Shown: positions 20,956-32,288 of the stretch, piece after piece
How positions within the stretch are numbered: position 1 is the first letter of the stretch
Layout of the letters: each line of letters opens with the position of its first letter
Source: Cytidiella melzeri
Taxonomy: Eukaryota > Basidiomycota > Agaricomycetes > Polyporales > Irpicaceae
Assembly (NCBI GenBank): GCA_022592445.1
Contig: JABYQR010000036.1
Coordinates: forward strand, 124,001-188,000
Direction of reading: 5' to 3'
Length of the DNA: 64,000 bases
The notes under the pieces: model-generated
Told to the model about the DNA's origin: nothing
Databases searched by the model: none
The model's input: only the letters and a program-made list of their open reading frames with translations
Translations under genes and position numbers: made by a program

Positions 20956-23256
20956 CTACACATCATCTGCTTCCTCATCTTCCTCCTCTACATTGTCTGC
21001 CAACCCGCGCCCTTTTGTTACTATACGTTGTTCAATACGCTCCGCAAATAGCAGCATCAATACATGTACAAAAAAATCATAGCTGACATCAGTCATTTGA
21101 CGTAGCTGAGCCTCATAGCTGGTTAGCCAAGAATTCAGCTGCTCTGCAGTTTCTGTATTGAAAGCACGAGTAAGATGCTTCTGACCGTTAGCATCCTCTT
21201 TTACTTCAACCAGATCTGGCTGACTACCATCAGAAGGTGCAGGATTGCACCAGAGCCGGCATAAGACATCAGTTGCACGATGACCAGTATAGTGCCAGGC
21301 ATCAACAATGAATTTTGTGCTGGTGAGCCAAGGACTTTCTGCATCTTGAGTGACAATATGGCGTAGGAGGTCACAAGCATCATCGTATGCAATAAAGCTT
21401 GGTCGGTTGTCTGGTGCGTTTTCCCATAGTCTATCAATGACAGCAAGTACCTGAGGCTGGCTTTCTGATTTGTAGCACTTGCCCCACCCAATAGGCATAC
21501 CGCATGCCCACTGAACTGTTTCCAAGCAGTACAGTGAACGTGCACGGAATGTGTGAACAACCTGGTTTCCTTGTACGTTGCCAAGGGCTGGTAGATCAAT
21601 CCGTAACGGTAATCCAGCTGGCTCTCCATTTCCACCGTTTTCCTCTGCAACAACCTGCTGATGCTCGCGGCGACGGATAACACGGCGCACACCAGGAAAT
21701 GACAGTCTCTTGAACCGATTGACCCATGACTTATACCAGCCCTGGTGTGTAGGGTCATCACAAGTGGGGCCATCATCAGCAACTGGGCGGCCACATGGTA
21801 TGATGCCACAATATTTAGCATGCTGCAGGTGTGTCTCACAGAATCGACCATTTTTATAGTTTACCAATGGATTTTGGCAGTCTGTCAGTGCGCAGATCTG
21901 TCCAAGTTGTGCAAAATTCAGCGGAGAATTGAGAAGAAAGAACTCTTGTGCTTACTCTATGTCCAATGGTCTTACCATTCATTACAGCCATCCGCACCAT
22001 ACCTCGGTCACCATTGGGAGGGGGCTCCTGCTGCAAAGGAGCAGGAAGATGTGGCATGTTGTCAGGCATTGGGTTCTACAATTATTTTAGAGTAAATCAC
22101 CAGACTAGTACATGTTAAATCATACTATCAGACGTACTGCAGCACCGTCTTGTGCAATAGCACCTGGGATTCCAGCAACTTCTACGGCATGACCAGCATC
22201 AAGTGGTGCACCTTCTGCTACAAGGTCTGCGCGGTATCGCTTCTGATGTGTGCAATCCTTGCATCCATGAGTCAATGAGCCAGGTAGCACTCCTCCATCT
22301 TGTCCAATTGCATCCCATACTGCTCTAGTAAGGGTATCTGTAGGTGCATGGGCTGGCAGGGACAGTTCAATGTTGGGAGTATGTGTATGAAGAAGGCGGC
22401 GAGAGAAGTGTTCAATGAAAAGGCGCTTTGATTGGCGGGCTGTCATTCTGTATGCTTTGTTGCCTCTGGAGTAAGAGACAGAGTTGACCCAATCTGCAAA
22501 GCTTGCCCAGCCACCGGCAAAGCACTGCATGATATGCTCTTGCAGTAATGCAACTCTACGATGAGCCCAAACCCCACTCTTGGAGATGCAGATGTACAAT
22601 GGATTGTCCTCAAGCTTCTGTCTTCGTTCTGATCGCTGCTCTCCTATTGGCGGTGTACTGTAGACGAGTTTGTCGGGATAGAAGAGTGTGTTACAGCTAC
22701 TGCAGCTGGCAACACACAGCTCAGCACGTGTCCAGACAAGGTTCTCATCTAGAAGTGTGACTGTATGTACTCCTTTATCCTTGTCCAGGCGCAGAGATCG
22801 TCGTATCACAGTGTTTGGATTGCACTGTGGACATTCAACCCGTGAGGTTAATAGGAGGGGAAATGCAGGAGCAAAGAGAGCTGGAAGTGGAGCAGCAGGA
22901 GTTACTGGCTGATCTGAGCGAAGGCCTAGAAATGCAAGGACCTCGGCAGCGTCGTTGTAGAGATGCTGAACACTGGCACGGACACCATCAGGAGCTTCAA
23001 TCTCCTGAGCCCCAAACTGCTCCTCTTCTGATACTCCTCGAAAGGCTCGACTGAGAATGTCAAGGACATGCTTGCACCACGCAGTACTCTGTGGCTGATG
23101 AGCATCACGTCGCTGGTTGTGGTGTAGCCTCATGATAGGAAGAGTGATTTCAAGGGTTGCAAGGATATGCATTGCGTGGGATAGTGGAAATTCGGGGGGA
23201 AAGTATGTTTGCAGAACAATAATGAGATCGCGCACAGTAGCAATCTGCTCAGCCAT
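20956..23256 (-). CDS. KDZ-superfamily transposase with CxC5/CxC6-type cysteine clusters
   Basis: Three exons, read right to left: 23256 to about 22132, about 22078-21950, and about 21898-20956. Exon 1 has the CxC5-like module (CPQCNPNTVIRRSLRLDKD, CVASCSSCNTLFYPDKLVY, HGCKDCTHQKRY). Exon 2 carries MVRMAVMNGKTIGHR. Exon 3 gives the CxC6-like cluster (ICALTDCQNPLVNYKNG, FCETHLQHAKYCGIIPCGRP, CDDPTHQGW), then VVHTFRARSLYCLETVQWAC, SFIAYDDACDLLRHIV, FIVDAWHYTGHRATD and CNPAPSDGSQPDLV, all typical of fungal KDZ proteins. No internal stop or frameshift was found, so it may be intact. The Met at 23256 opens the conserved region; an in-frame codon at 23334 would add 26 residues. The C-terminus is acidic (EEEDEEADDV). 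Fungal KDZ elements are abundant and poorly characterised. Confidence 0.85.
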
Positions 23257-24256
23257 TGTTGTGTTGACCTGGTGGTGTATAGATGTGATTAGAAATTGAC
23301 CTAGTCTATAGAAATACATCTGAAAATACATCACAAACCTGGAAGTGTATGCAGTGTAGGAACTTGGGTGTGGGATGAAGGGTTGTTGGTGAATTCAATT
23401 TAGCTATGAGGTTTGGTTTCCAAGTCTGTAGGTTATATACATGTATGTTAAGGCTGTGTAGACTGCTAGATTGTGGAAGTGTTCCACATGAACCTGAAAC
23501 AATATGCAATTGAATTTGGTTCCAAAGAAAGATTGCAGCGCAAATGAAATTTACAGTTGCAGTGCCATAATCTTGAGTTTTTTATGCCAGAGCATTTCAG
23601 TACTTCCAAATAATTTACTGTCTCATGCTCAACACTGTACAGGTTCAAACAGATGTAGTGTCTGTTTAGAGCCAACACCTTATTGAACACAGGCCCTACA
23701 ATTTTGCATGTGGTTGTTGCAGAATGAAGTGGTAGTTTCAGGTAAAGAAGAGATTAGGGGACAAGTAGCTACTAAACGGTTTTCAATACACATGATGTGC
23801 TACAGGAGTAGTCTGTAACCATCACATTTGTGATAGGAGAGATGTAATGTACTGTCATGACTGGCTGCACAGAGTGGCAGTGCGCTCATGGAAACATGAA
23901 GCCTAAAGGCTGCGCTGAAATGCTCTCAGTCTGTATAATGTTTCAACAGTTCAATGTTTCAGTTGTTGTTCTTGCTCCATTGCCCCAGTGTTTCTTCTCA
24001 AAGGGTTTGGCACAGGATTTGTAGGTTTTGAATGAGCTTCAGTCATACTTATTTTGTGTACCAGAGAGGTCATCCTTCACATTCTCTGAGTACTTGAAAC
24101 ATTCTACCTACAAACACTTTTTTGCAGGATTACAAGGGAGTCATTCTAGAATACACAAAGCAAAGTAGACTCAGTAAGCCTCATTGAAAAGATGTACTTG
24201 AATGGATTGTGCTGCAAACCCCAAACACACATAGTGAAGTAGACTACAGAGCATAA
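23257..24256. other. Non-coding stretch between KDZ gene and LTR fragment
   Basis: About 1 kb of more AT-rich sequence with only short, unconvincing open frames. It should contain the KDZ promoter. Nothing else could be identified. Confidence 0.35.
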
Positions 24257-24735
24257 GTGTCACGGAGACAGAGCTCATCACAGCAACTAGGGACACGAGG
24301 TGGAAGACGATGACGAGGTGGTGGCAGGTGTGTAGCACAATGCTCTCACCAACTATAAACCTTGTTCAGGTAGCTAGCCCAGTAAAGACCAAGAGGTCGA
24401 GATGGGGGGCTAGGAGCATACATGCACCTGCTTATATAGACTTCAGGGACCTGCGCACAGACCATGTTAAGGGCAGGATTTGCAAGAAGCCATGTGAACG
24501 AAGAACAAAAGAACTACCTGAAGGAGAACAATAGCTATTGTCTGGACTCTGCCAAGACCTCTACTTGTGAGAGAATCTATCTAAAAGGAGACCAACTATT
24601 GTATTCCATTCCCACACCTGTGAGAACATTCTTCCCTAAAGAGAACAATAGGGAAAGAACAATAAGAGTCCATGTGAGTGCTATCTATGACGTCAAACCC
24701 TAGCTATGGGCTGAGCCATGTGGTTGTAGCCAAGG
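24257..24735 (-). repeat. Truncated, diverged LTR of the same chromovirus family
   Basis: The reverse complement matches the LTRs at 8509 and 15399 from roughly their position 210 to the end, including TATATAAGC, the TAGATAGATTCTCTC and AACAATAGCTATTGT words and the terminal GTCTCCGTGAC. The first 200 bp or so and the second copy of the internal duplication are absent. The fragment breaks at about 24735 and runs into LINE-derived sequence, so it is an old, truncated solo LTR. Confidence 0.85.
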
Positions 24736-24737
24736 TA

Positions 24738-26105
24738 TTGCTGAAGAAAGCAAACCTGGCCCTCTAGATGAAGGCCCCGGAACACGTGAAGTTCAAAGGG
24801 CTACGACAACTTGCAAACAGTGGACTCATGTATGAAATGAATCCGGCGGAGAGCGTGAAATGGGAAATCCATGCGAGCACTAACACTTGTCAGCACTTGC
24901 CTCAGCACGGATGCATGGGAACAGCTCACGCTGGACACACCAGACGCTGTTATCATCCGGCTACGCACGCACATAGGACACATTCTCATCATCAACATCT
25001 ACAATGACCAGAAATCTGACGACACCATCTACCTGATTGCGAGAAAGTTGAGACAGTTAGCAGGCAAAAACAAAAGGCAGAGTTGTAACGGGCGTGAAGG
25101 CCAGGTGACGCACGTCCTCTGGGCAGGAGATTTCAATCGACACCACCCCATGTGGGAGCTCAGCGGGAACACTCACCTCACCACACAGTCATACCTTGAC
25201 GCAGCCGTACCACTTCTGGAAATACTTGCTAGATACAAGATGGAACAGATCCTCCCAGGACAGATACCTACGCTAGTGGCACGAGGCACAGGGAACCACG
25301 CACGTCCAGACAACGTTTTTGCGACGCCTGAACTAGCTGAGTACATCATATGCGCGCAGACCTTCCCTCACTTCAAGCCACCTCACACAGACCACTACCC
25401 AATTGGAACGGAGCTGTGCATCGAAGCTGAGCACGTTGACCCAAAACCGCGATGAAACTGGAGGGAGACTGACTGGGACGAATTCAGGGGTAGACTCATC
25501 AAAGAGTTAGGAGAGAGAGACATACCGGATAAGCGCATCAGAACTGTGGACGATTTTCACAAAGTCCTTAGTGAGCTGATGACGTGTCTTCAGACCACAC
25601 ACGAAGCAGTGGTACCCCGCACCAAACCCTACCCTCTCGCAAAACGTTGGTGGACCAAAGAGCTATCAAAGCAACGCGATCAGGTGAGAAAGCTGGCTAG
25701 AGTGTTGTATCAGTTTCATGCCGCCCCACAGCACCCAGTGCACAAGGAATACCACAGGGCGCATAAAAGGTACCAAGGCGAGATATCAAAAGCAAAGACA
25801 GAGCACTGGCACGCGTACCTCGAGGAAATCAAAGCCGACACAGTGTGGCACTTCAACAAGTATGTCAAAGGTGGACAGACAGATGGAAGCAAGGCGCGTA
25901 TCCCCCACCTCCAGTTCACCAACCACCTCCAGCACCCCAGGCTGGTGGAGACAAATGGGAGACAAACGCCGAGAAATGCGAGGTACTGAGAAAAGCCTTT
26001 TTCCCAAGCCCAGGTCCCGACCCAAATCCTATGGGCGGCCATGTGTACCCCGCCCCAGCATTCAAGTTTGCCAGCATCTCGGGAGCCCTAGTCTAATCCG
26101 TATGG
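24738..26105 (+). pseudogene. LINE fragment: AP-endonuclease-like domain of a Tad-type non-LTR element
   Basis: A readable block from 24871 to 25455 gives LTLVSTCLSTDAWEQL, AVIIRLRTHIGHILIINIYN, LWAGDFNRHHPMWE (catalytic Asp/Asn/His region), NHARPDNVFATPEL and PPHTDHYPIGTEL. This is the usual order for the apurinic endonuclease of LINE ORF2. It continues past an in-frame stop at 25453-25455 as NWRETDWDEFRGRLIKEL, then VVPRTKPYPLAKRWWTKEL and HLQF, and breaks again near 25930. Reverse transcriptase is missing entirely. The copy is decayed by stops and frameshifts at both ends and adjoins the truncated LTR, so its 5' end is probably a secondary break. Confidence 0.8.
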
Positions 26106-26258
26106 ACATTCACAGTTCTCCTCAAAAAGATGGAAGTCATGTGGCAGTTGCGACTCTCATCTGCCCATCATCAGCATTACAATTGAAAAGGAAACAGCTT
26201 CTCTGCCACAAAGTGTAATTCAATCTGTACTGCAACACAAAACTTTGCTTCTACTCTT

Positions 26259-28403
26259 CTACTCGGACATTGTATCATCTAAATTATCAGACTCGTTGTT
26301 GTATTTGCGCCTCTGGTTTCTATGAGTACCACCCCCCAAAGTCTCTTTTCCCTTCCCCTTGCGCTTGCTACTAACAGACTCTGAAAAGCTATCACTGCTC
26401 AACTGAGGAGTGCGATCACGCTTTCGAGTCTTGTACTTGTCAGCTCTACCTTTTCCTTTCATACCAGATGTCCGCTCCACCTTGCTAGATGTACCCGCCT
26501 CTGCATATGCTTGCTCGTGTTTGGCCTTCCATTCCCGTAAAGCACCTATTGCCATGTTATGAAACTTCGCCTTGAGGCCTGCATCTTCTGGATTCTTGAT
26601 CCACTCGCTGAGGGGCTTCAATCTGGGAAAGGAGACTATGTCTACTCGAAAAAGGTTCATGTCGCCACTGGCCCTACCCTTCTTAATATTGAGTGCCTCG
26701 TGGACCATCTCCTTACGGAATCGGGCTCCAGGAAATTGCGGGTGGGCTAGCATAAGCATTAGATATGGAACAAAAGGGGCTGCTTCATGCAACTTACAGT
26801 CTGGAAGTTTCCATCCACCCTCTGAAGGCTGTTTCACGCCGAGGTCATGAAGAATGTCCCACGCCGCTTGAACTGCCAGGTATCGTTCGAGACATTGGCC
26901 CGCAGTCTCTGCACGATCCCATTCGTGAGGTGAGTCAAACAAACCGCGGAAGTACTTGATGATGTCGTTGTCATCAAAGTTGGGTGCAGGCTTGCTGGCA
27001 TTTTTCGTGCGAGCCTTCATCTTGCTTGGCGTCGGGGGAGGTGCGACAGGCACTACGGCAATTTTGGAGGGCTGCAGCTCCTGGGGCTGCTGCGTTCGAG
27101 GCTTTTGTCAGCGCCAGAGACCTCGAGTACGAAAGAAATGCGTACCTCGCATTGAAGCAACACTTCACATGCTAAATTGCCGTCCGAGAGCTTTTCTAGC
27201 TCGTACATGTCCACTTGAGGCAGACAAAGCGCCTTCAACTTCCCTTCTTTGAGAAAAGACTCGATGGACCCTATATTGATCTTCGCGCGATCGGTACCAG
27301 TTGCTGTACGCCAGATGCGGCCGCCTGCTTCTACAAGATAATCAGGAGTCAATATATGTTAGCTCGTTTGTGTATGATGGTACAATGAGTAATACTCACT
27401 TCTGATAGGCGTATCCTGCTCCAGTGCCGCAGGCACGATGCTTGACAGACGTCCGAAGCATGCTTCATGCTTACCACTCTCACTGAGCCGCCGATCAATA
27501 GGTATGTTTTGCCCGCCGGCAATCCATACCTCCTGTGGGTCGCGGTGTCCGTCGATGTCGCGGAATGTGACTCGTACTGCGGAATACTCCTAGTCAGCTC
27601 GTTGAACAGGTTTTTCGTGTGTAGCAAAGCTACTCACTATTGTAATCTGTCCGCACAGTCTGCTTCTTTGGCGTTGAAGGCAGTACAGAGGTTGGCGGTG
27701 GCGAGCCCGGGCGTGGCGGTACTCCAACAACAACATTTTGGGTGTCAGGGGGCGGCGATTGGAAGGCTGTAGGCTGCTCAGACCTCTCTTTTCTACCAGC
27801 CACTTGAGCAGATGGTGACGGCGAAGACAACGGTGAGATGGAACTCAGGCCGGAGCTGGCGTTGCGATGAAAAGGCTGTTCAATATCTTTGAGGCAGAGT
27901 GAATAAGTACACAAGTATATGTGTGACAAAGGGTTGTGCGCACCGTGCTTTGAGCGTGTCGTGACAAGCGACTGATAGTTACCGCGCTGCCCGGGTGGGT
28001 CGGTTGTGCGTTTCGCATCGAGCAGCTTCTTATGTGCTCTGGACGGTCGTGAGTGTGTGTAGACTAGGACTTGCTGTGTGTCTTACCCAGTAGCCGCGGG
28101 CTGCAGCTTCGCATTCTCAGCCGCATCTTCAATGGCCTTGTCGGCACTGTTTTTGTGTGAGGCGACTGCCACTGCTCGTCCTCCGGTAGGTCGATAGGCG
28201 TAGAGCACCTGGAACTTGGGGTCGATGGAAAGACTTGCTTGGTGAGCGTCCAAGTGGTCCCTGATGAGCTTCACAAGCTTCTCCTTGTTGACGTTGTGAT
28301 AGTCCATAGTATCGTGCTGGGGGATCTTAATAGCGCGGGCTATGTCGATGAGATCATCTTTTCGTCGTGTTTTGTTGACCGGACCAAGGGAGCTTGAAGA
28401 CAT
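26259..28403 (-). CDS. Multi-exon gene of unknown function with a possible DNA-binding N-terminus
   Basis: Read right to left from ATG 28403 (MSSSSLGPVNKTRRKDDL). The first exon has a SAP-like helix pattern (DDLIDIARAIKIPQHDTM ... NKEKLVKLIRDHLDAHQ). A Ser/Pro-rich linker follows (SSGLSSISPLSSPSPSAQV), then VRVTFRDIDGHRDPQEVWIAG, GGRIWRTATGTDRAKINIGS, and a last exon with FDDNDIIKYFRGLFDSPHEWD, APFVPYLMLMLAHPQFPG and a basic nuclear-type tail (KYKTRKRDRTP, KRKGKGKETL). Introns near 28080, 27930, 27630, 27370 and 27150 are GT-AG like. I do not recognise the family. The frame is well kept across several exons, so it is probably an expressed gene. Its place inside the repeat island, between LINE pieces and downstream of a KDZ gene, suggests a lineage-specific or transposon-carried protein. 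Confidence 0.6.
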
Positions 28404-28961
28404 GTCAAAGACAAAGACGAGGCCAGTAATCCTGGTGTTTGTCGCGGGAAGAGGGCGTGGGGTGCAGGCGGCAGGGAGTTCGCTTTTAAAGTTCATGAGT
28501 AACACGGATCTTACAACTGTAAAACTTACAGCACGTCTGCGCATCTTGAGAGCACAGGGCGGAAGCAAAATCCTCGCGTGTGTGTCCATGCTTTACTCGC
28601 GGCAAAGATGTGTCCCCACGGTGTTGACCTACCGGGGGTTCCCTGCCATTATTCGAGCATTGTCTGTGATGTACAGAATATCAGCGCGGTGTGATCTGAC
28701 TGTTACTGTGCATAGAAGCCCACAACGCATGAACATACCTGAGATGTGATGGCAATCGCAACCATCCGCGGGTGGCAGTGCCCTGCACTGGTTGTTGTGA
28801 GGAGGGCGGACGGAGCCTGACGAAAACCATCGGCCGCCACTGGTGTCTGGTGTCTTGGGGCTGGAGGCGTCCGACAACGGACACCGGAGTCCAGCAATGA
28901 CTACTGGCGACGGATGTCGATAGTCGTTGGCTGCCTGTGATGGTTATCATAAGCCCCCAGC
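28404..28961. other. Flank with CACTGG/GTCCGAC-type repeats
   Basis: The first part is the promoter of the gene at 26259-28403. From about 28740 the sequence is rich in short words such as CCACTGGTGTCTGGTGTC and GACAACGGACACCGG, similar in flavour to 20740-20930 and to 30099-30490. No gene seen. Confidence 0.35.
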
Positions 28962-28975
28962 GGCAACTGACCGTT
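28962..28975. repeat. LINE target-site duplication, 3' side of the insertion
   Basis: GGCAACTGACCGTT, identical to 30085-30098; the two copies bracket the minus-strand LINE. Confidence 0.9.
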
Positions 28976-30084
28976 TTTTTTTTTTGAATCATTGTTATTA
29001 ACCGTCGGCGGAGCCAGAGACGAAACAAACTGTAGGACTATACACATAGTAGAGTACGCGTAACAGGAAGACGTTGAAGTCAAGACGCGCGCGACGCGCA
29101 TTGGATGTACACTACCAACTCAATGATTATCCATGATTGTGAGGAGCGTGATCGAAGGTAAATGCGAAGGGGTTCTCAAGAAGAAAGGAGTGAAGCGCAG
29201 GGTCGGGGTCAGACGAGTTTTTGAGAAACTCCAGGAAGTTGCGCCGCGGCCGGCGATACCGAGTGCATTGGTTGATGATATGTGTGCGCGAGTGAAAGAC
29301 GGTGCATTGATCGCAGCGGGTTGCCTCGTTCGGAAAGAATCGGTGTCGATACTCTCCGGTGGGAGCGTGGTTCAATATGGCCCGGGCTGCTCGAGCTGCT
29401 AGGCTGTTGGTGGTGAAGCGTGCGAGGAACTTTCCTCCTTTGTGGGTGGTAGGCATGATCAGCTTTCGACCACATAGAAAATTGCGCCCCCGATATGCGG
29501 GGTGTTGGCACATATTCGCCCACGCAGCGACTGCGCGGCCTTTGGCTGTCTTCCTGGTCCATGCGACCGAGGTGAATGGGACGGGATTCGGGTTATCCAG
29601 CGCTGCCCGAGCTTGCTGGTCCACCAACTCGTTTTGCTCGACACCGACGTGCCCTGGGCACCAGTGGAGATGGAGGTGAGCTGCGGGGTTCACCGTGAAC
29701 CATGCGCGTAGTCGATTGGAGATGCCAATGGAGATGGCCTGAGCGGAGTGTGGTTCCACTTGAAGAAGGGATTTCATGGCGGCTTCGCTGTCGCAGAAGA
29801 TGTGAAGGTCGGTGGTGGTGGTGTTGATGCCACGCGCAATGCACGCCGCGAGGGCGAGAAGTTCGGCGTCGAAGGACGTGGCGTTTGAGTAGGTGAAAGC
29901 CCTTGAGGCAATGAGGGCGCGTCCAACATACACTCGGTAGGCGGCGGCGGCGACATCCGGGTTTCCTGTTCGCGCTGACCCGTCAGAGAAGGCAAAAGTG
30001 GTTAAAGGGGAGGAAGCTATGCGACGAATAAAGGTTTGTTTACTATCTAGCCAAGATTTAAAAGCGTCAGATGATTTTTTAGGA
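28976..30084 (-). mobile_element. 5'-truncated Tad-like LINE with A-tail and 14-bp target duplication
   Basis: On the minus strand the element starts at 30084, runs through an RNase H ORF to a stop at 29127, has about 140 bp of 3' UTR and ends in an A run (seen as T at 28974-28985). Both sides carry GGCAACTGACCGTT. That combination (5' truncation, A-tail, variable-length duplication) is diagnostic of target-primed reverse transcription. Confidence 0.92.
29127..30084 (-). CDS. LINE ORF2 C-terminal part: RNase H plus zinc knuckle
   Basis: An open frame of about 319 codons within the element. RNase H catalytic residues are all visible: Asp in AFSDGSARTGNPDVAA, Glu in TSFDAELLALAACI, Asp in LHIFCDSEAAMKSLL and Asp in HVGVEQNELVDQQARAA. 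A C-terminal CCHC-like motif follows (CDQCTVFHSRTHIINQC) and the protein ends HAPHNHG. The first ten residues of the nominal 329-codon frame come from host flank and target duplication, so the element's own coding begins at the KKSSDAFKSWLDS segment near 30082. Endonuclease and reverse transcriptase were lost in the 5' truncation. There are no stops or frameshifts, so the insertion is young, though the fragment cannot move itself. Confidence 0.85.
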
Positions 30085-30098
30085 GGCAACTGACCGTT
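30085..30098. repeat. LINE target-site duplication, 5' side of the insertion
   Basis: GGCAACTGACCGTT, identical to 28962-28975. Confidence 0.9.
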
Positions 30099-30490
30099 AC
30101 CAATGGGTGTCAGCAATAGTCAATGGAAGGCAGTAGAGGACTTACCGCTGGTCGCCGCCGGAATGCATCGGTGTTCACCGATCGACAGTGAGGCTCGAGC
30201 GACACCTACCACCAATAGCCATCAGGGCCCGACGGCAGGCAGCAGCAGTCACTGTCGGTCATTACACCGGGACACCACAGCCACCAGACTTCTTTGGGAG
30301 TCGTTGGGAGCCAATGCTGTGGTTGATCGAGGACCTGTGGCGTTCATGAGTGACCAGTGGCATGCGATGGCCAACGCTGAAACACACCGGGTGCGGTTGA
30401 GCATGCGCTATCGAAAGTTGTTGGCCCACGCGACCGTGCAGCGTCGCGTGCCGTGGCACGGCGTGACATGGTAGTGGACATCAGTGGTCG
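30099..30490. other. Unclassified repeat-like flank
   Basis: No gene. Words such as AGTCAATGG, CAGTGGCATG and ACATCAGTGGTCGTCACCGG echo 20740-20930 and 28740-28960. Before the LINE inserted, 28740-28975 and 30099-30490 were contiguous, so this is one interrupted repeat unit of about 600 bp. Confidence 0.4.
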
Positions 30491-30920
30491 TCACCGGCCG
30501 TCGAACTTCCCCTCGGAGGGCATAAAGCTCGTTTGTTTAAGCATCGTCTCAACCCATACTCGTGTTACCGCGTAGGAGTTAAAACAATTTGCAGCTAAAT
30601 CTGAGGTTCTCGTTTCCACCAGCTTAGCCCATTCAAAAGTTCCTGCCATGGGGTTCATGATCAAGAACACAAGGAGTTCGTTTTGTCCAAACGACTGTGT
30701 GCAGTTTTGGAAATCTGCAGAATCCATATCCGCAAGAGCTGCTAGTTCCTCTTGGTTGTATGGGTCAGGTGGTCTCCAAGCACGGTACCACAAAAGACAC
30801 TCTTCCAGCAGATGCTTTCGAGTTTCAATAGCGCCACACGCACATTCCGCGGGGCCCTCCAGGTGAAATCTTTCACGGAACTCGCCAATAGGCATGTGTC
30901 CTGAGATGAGACGTGTAGCA
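30491..30920 (-). pseudogene. LINE remnant: C-terminal zinc-knuckle region of another ORF2
   Basis: The minus strand reads RLISGHMPIGEFRERFHLEG, CACGAIETRKHLLEECLLWY and LIMNPMAGTFEWAKLV before a stop at 30491. The C-x-C...H...C spacing and the RLISGH lead-in are typical of the C-terminus of Tad-like ORF2. It is a different copy from the LINE at 28976-30084: the sequence differs and it is more decayed, with the upstream part lost beyond about 30920. Confidence 0.65.
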
Positions 30921-31811
30921 GCAGCATATTCGAGACAGGATCACTCAAAGAGAGTTCATACATTCTGTGGATCCCCATAGGCGTCACGCGACGGCCTGTC
31001 TTTTCGCTCATCGTAACTCGCGGCATGCTTCGTCGATTCCATGACATTCACTCTATGGTTGAGACAGTCTCTTTCCCTGAACTTCAACAACTTCGGCCAC
31101 ATTAACATTGACTTGCGATTGCTTTTTTGCGACACTGATATAGACACCACAGTATCAATTCCAGCCGTTTGAAACGATATCGTAGCCAGTCAAGTTGACG
31201 ATGAAAGAATATGTTTACCCGCAGCCGCCTATGTACAACTTGGAAAACTCCTACACAAGTAACTCTTAAGTACAGTCAAAATGTACAGACCTAGATGCTA
31301 CGTGTCCTAGATAGAGCGTCGCCTTGGGGCTGTAGATCTCGAACTCTGTCACTTTCTTGAACGCAATCGTTCGTCGGAAGCAGTGGCGGGAACAAGGTCA
31401 TAATGTAGCGGTGTCTGTTACAGGACTTTCCGCTCTTGGGTGTAGCGCAAAGTGCTTCAACAGGAGTCTTCACTGCCAGACGGATTTACTATGTAGTAAA
31501 ATCCAGTCCACCAAGGTGGCTTGAATCGTAGTCTTGTTTGCTGTATACTGCGGCTTGCCTGACGATCACAGTACTGGTCTGTAGGTAGAGCACTCGCGAC
31601 GTTAACGTGATATGGCACAACGCCAGCTCAATCCGGATCTATTGCAATTGTGTACGCGTACAGAGCTATGACTACCTAAAGAGACAAAACTTGCAAACTA
31701 CATACGGCTTCTTATACATACACCAAACGCTACCATGCTTAGCAACAACACCTCTGGCTCAAAACGCGCCTCCAAAGCCCACTATCTACACCACGGTACA
31801 ACCGACTGCTC
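30921..31811. other. No gene recognised
   Basis: About 0.9 kb at the right edge of the repeat island with only short, non-conserved open frames. The left part may be further decayed LINE. Confidence 0.3.
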
Positions 31812-32288
31812 TCACAGTACAAGATTCATCGCCACGGGAGCCGGCGGCGCAAGCATCGAAGAAACATCGAATGGAATCTTGATGCTCGACGAATGGTCCC
31901 AAGGCCCACGTTGGCGTATCGGCAGCCCAGACTCCTGCCGCCCGTCCAGCGACTCGACAGACAAGCGGCGACTCAGATTTCCACCACTACCCACCGAAGA
32001 GGTGGGCGACGTCGAGCCGTCGCTTGCCCAGCTAGACCTTCTTGAGTGAGATTCTCTGGAAGGTTGGACGAGGATAGGAAGCTGATTGTATGAGAGGCGA
32101 GGAGCATCGAAATGGACGAGGGGGACGGACTCCTGGACGCGCGAACGTGGTAATGGTCCTGGTCCCGCTGGTACAAGTGGAACAAATGTTGGACGTGGAA
32201 CGGAAGGGAGGGTATGTTTGGGCTTGTTGCGCGAAGGCAGGGGGCCCTTGTGAAGGCGGAGAGGTGAGGGAGGGGAGCGACGAGGCAT
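31812..32288 (-). CDS. Short Pro/Ser/Arg-rich hypothetical protein
   Basis: A 158-codon frame from ATG 32288 (MPRRSPPSPLRLHKGPLPSR) to a stop at 31812. It is proline/serine/arginine-rich with a phospho-site-like core (SRRSSWASDGSTSPTSSVGS, then LSRRLSVESLDGR). The frame stays open upstream to 32435, and splice-like signals near 32400-32470 suggest an upstream exon. No domain was recognised and no orthologue is claimed. Support rests on the uninterrupted frame and a serine-phosphorylation style often seen in small fungal regulatory proteins. Confidence 0.4.
   Translation of the reverse strand: MPRRSPPSPLRLHKGPLPSRNKPKHTLPSVPRPTFVPLVPAGPGPLPRSRVQESVPLVHFDAPRLSYNQLPILVQPSRESHSRRSSWASDGSTSPTSSVGSGGNLSRRLSVESLDGRQESGLPIRQRGPWDHSSSIKIPFDVSSMLAPPAPVAMNLVL

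Noticed and set aside
20956..21851. Overlapping minus-strand ORF at 21201-21851 as a second gene
   Set aside because: It is the other frame of the KDZ exon, which has clear cysteine clusters and family motifs.
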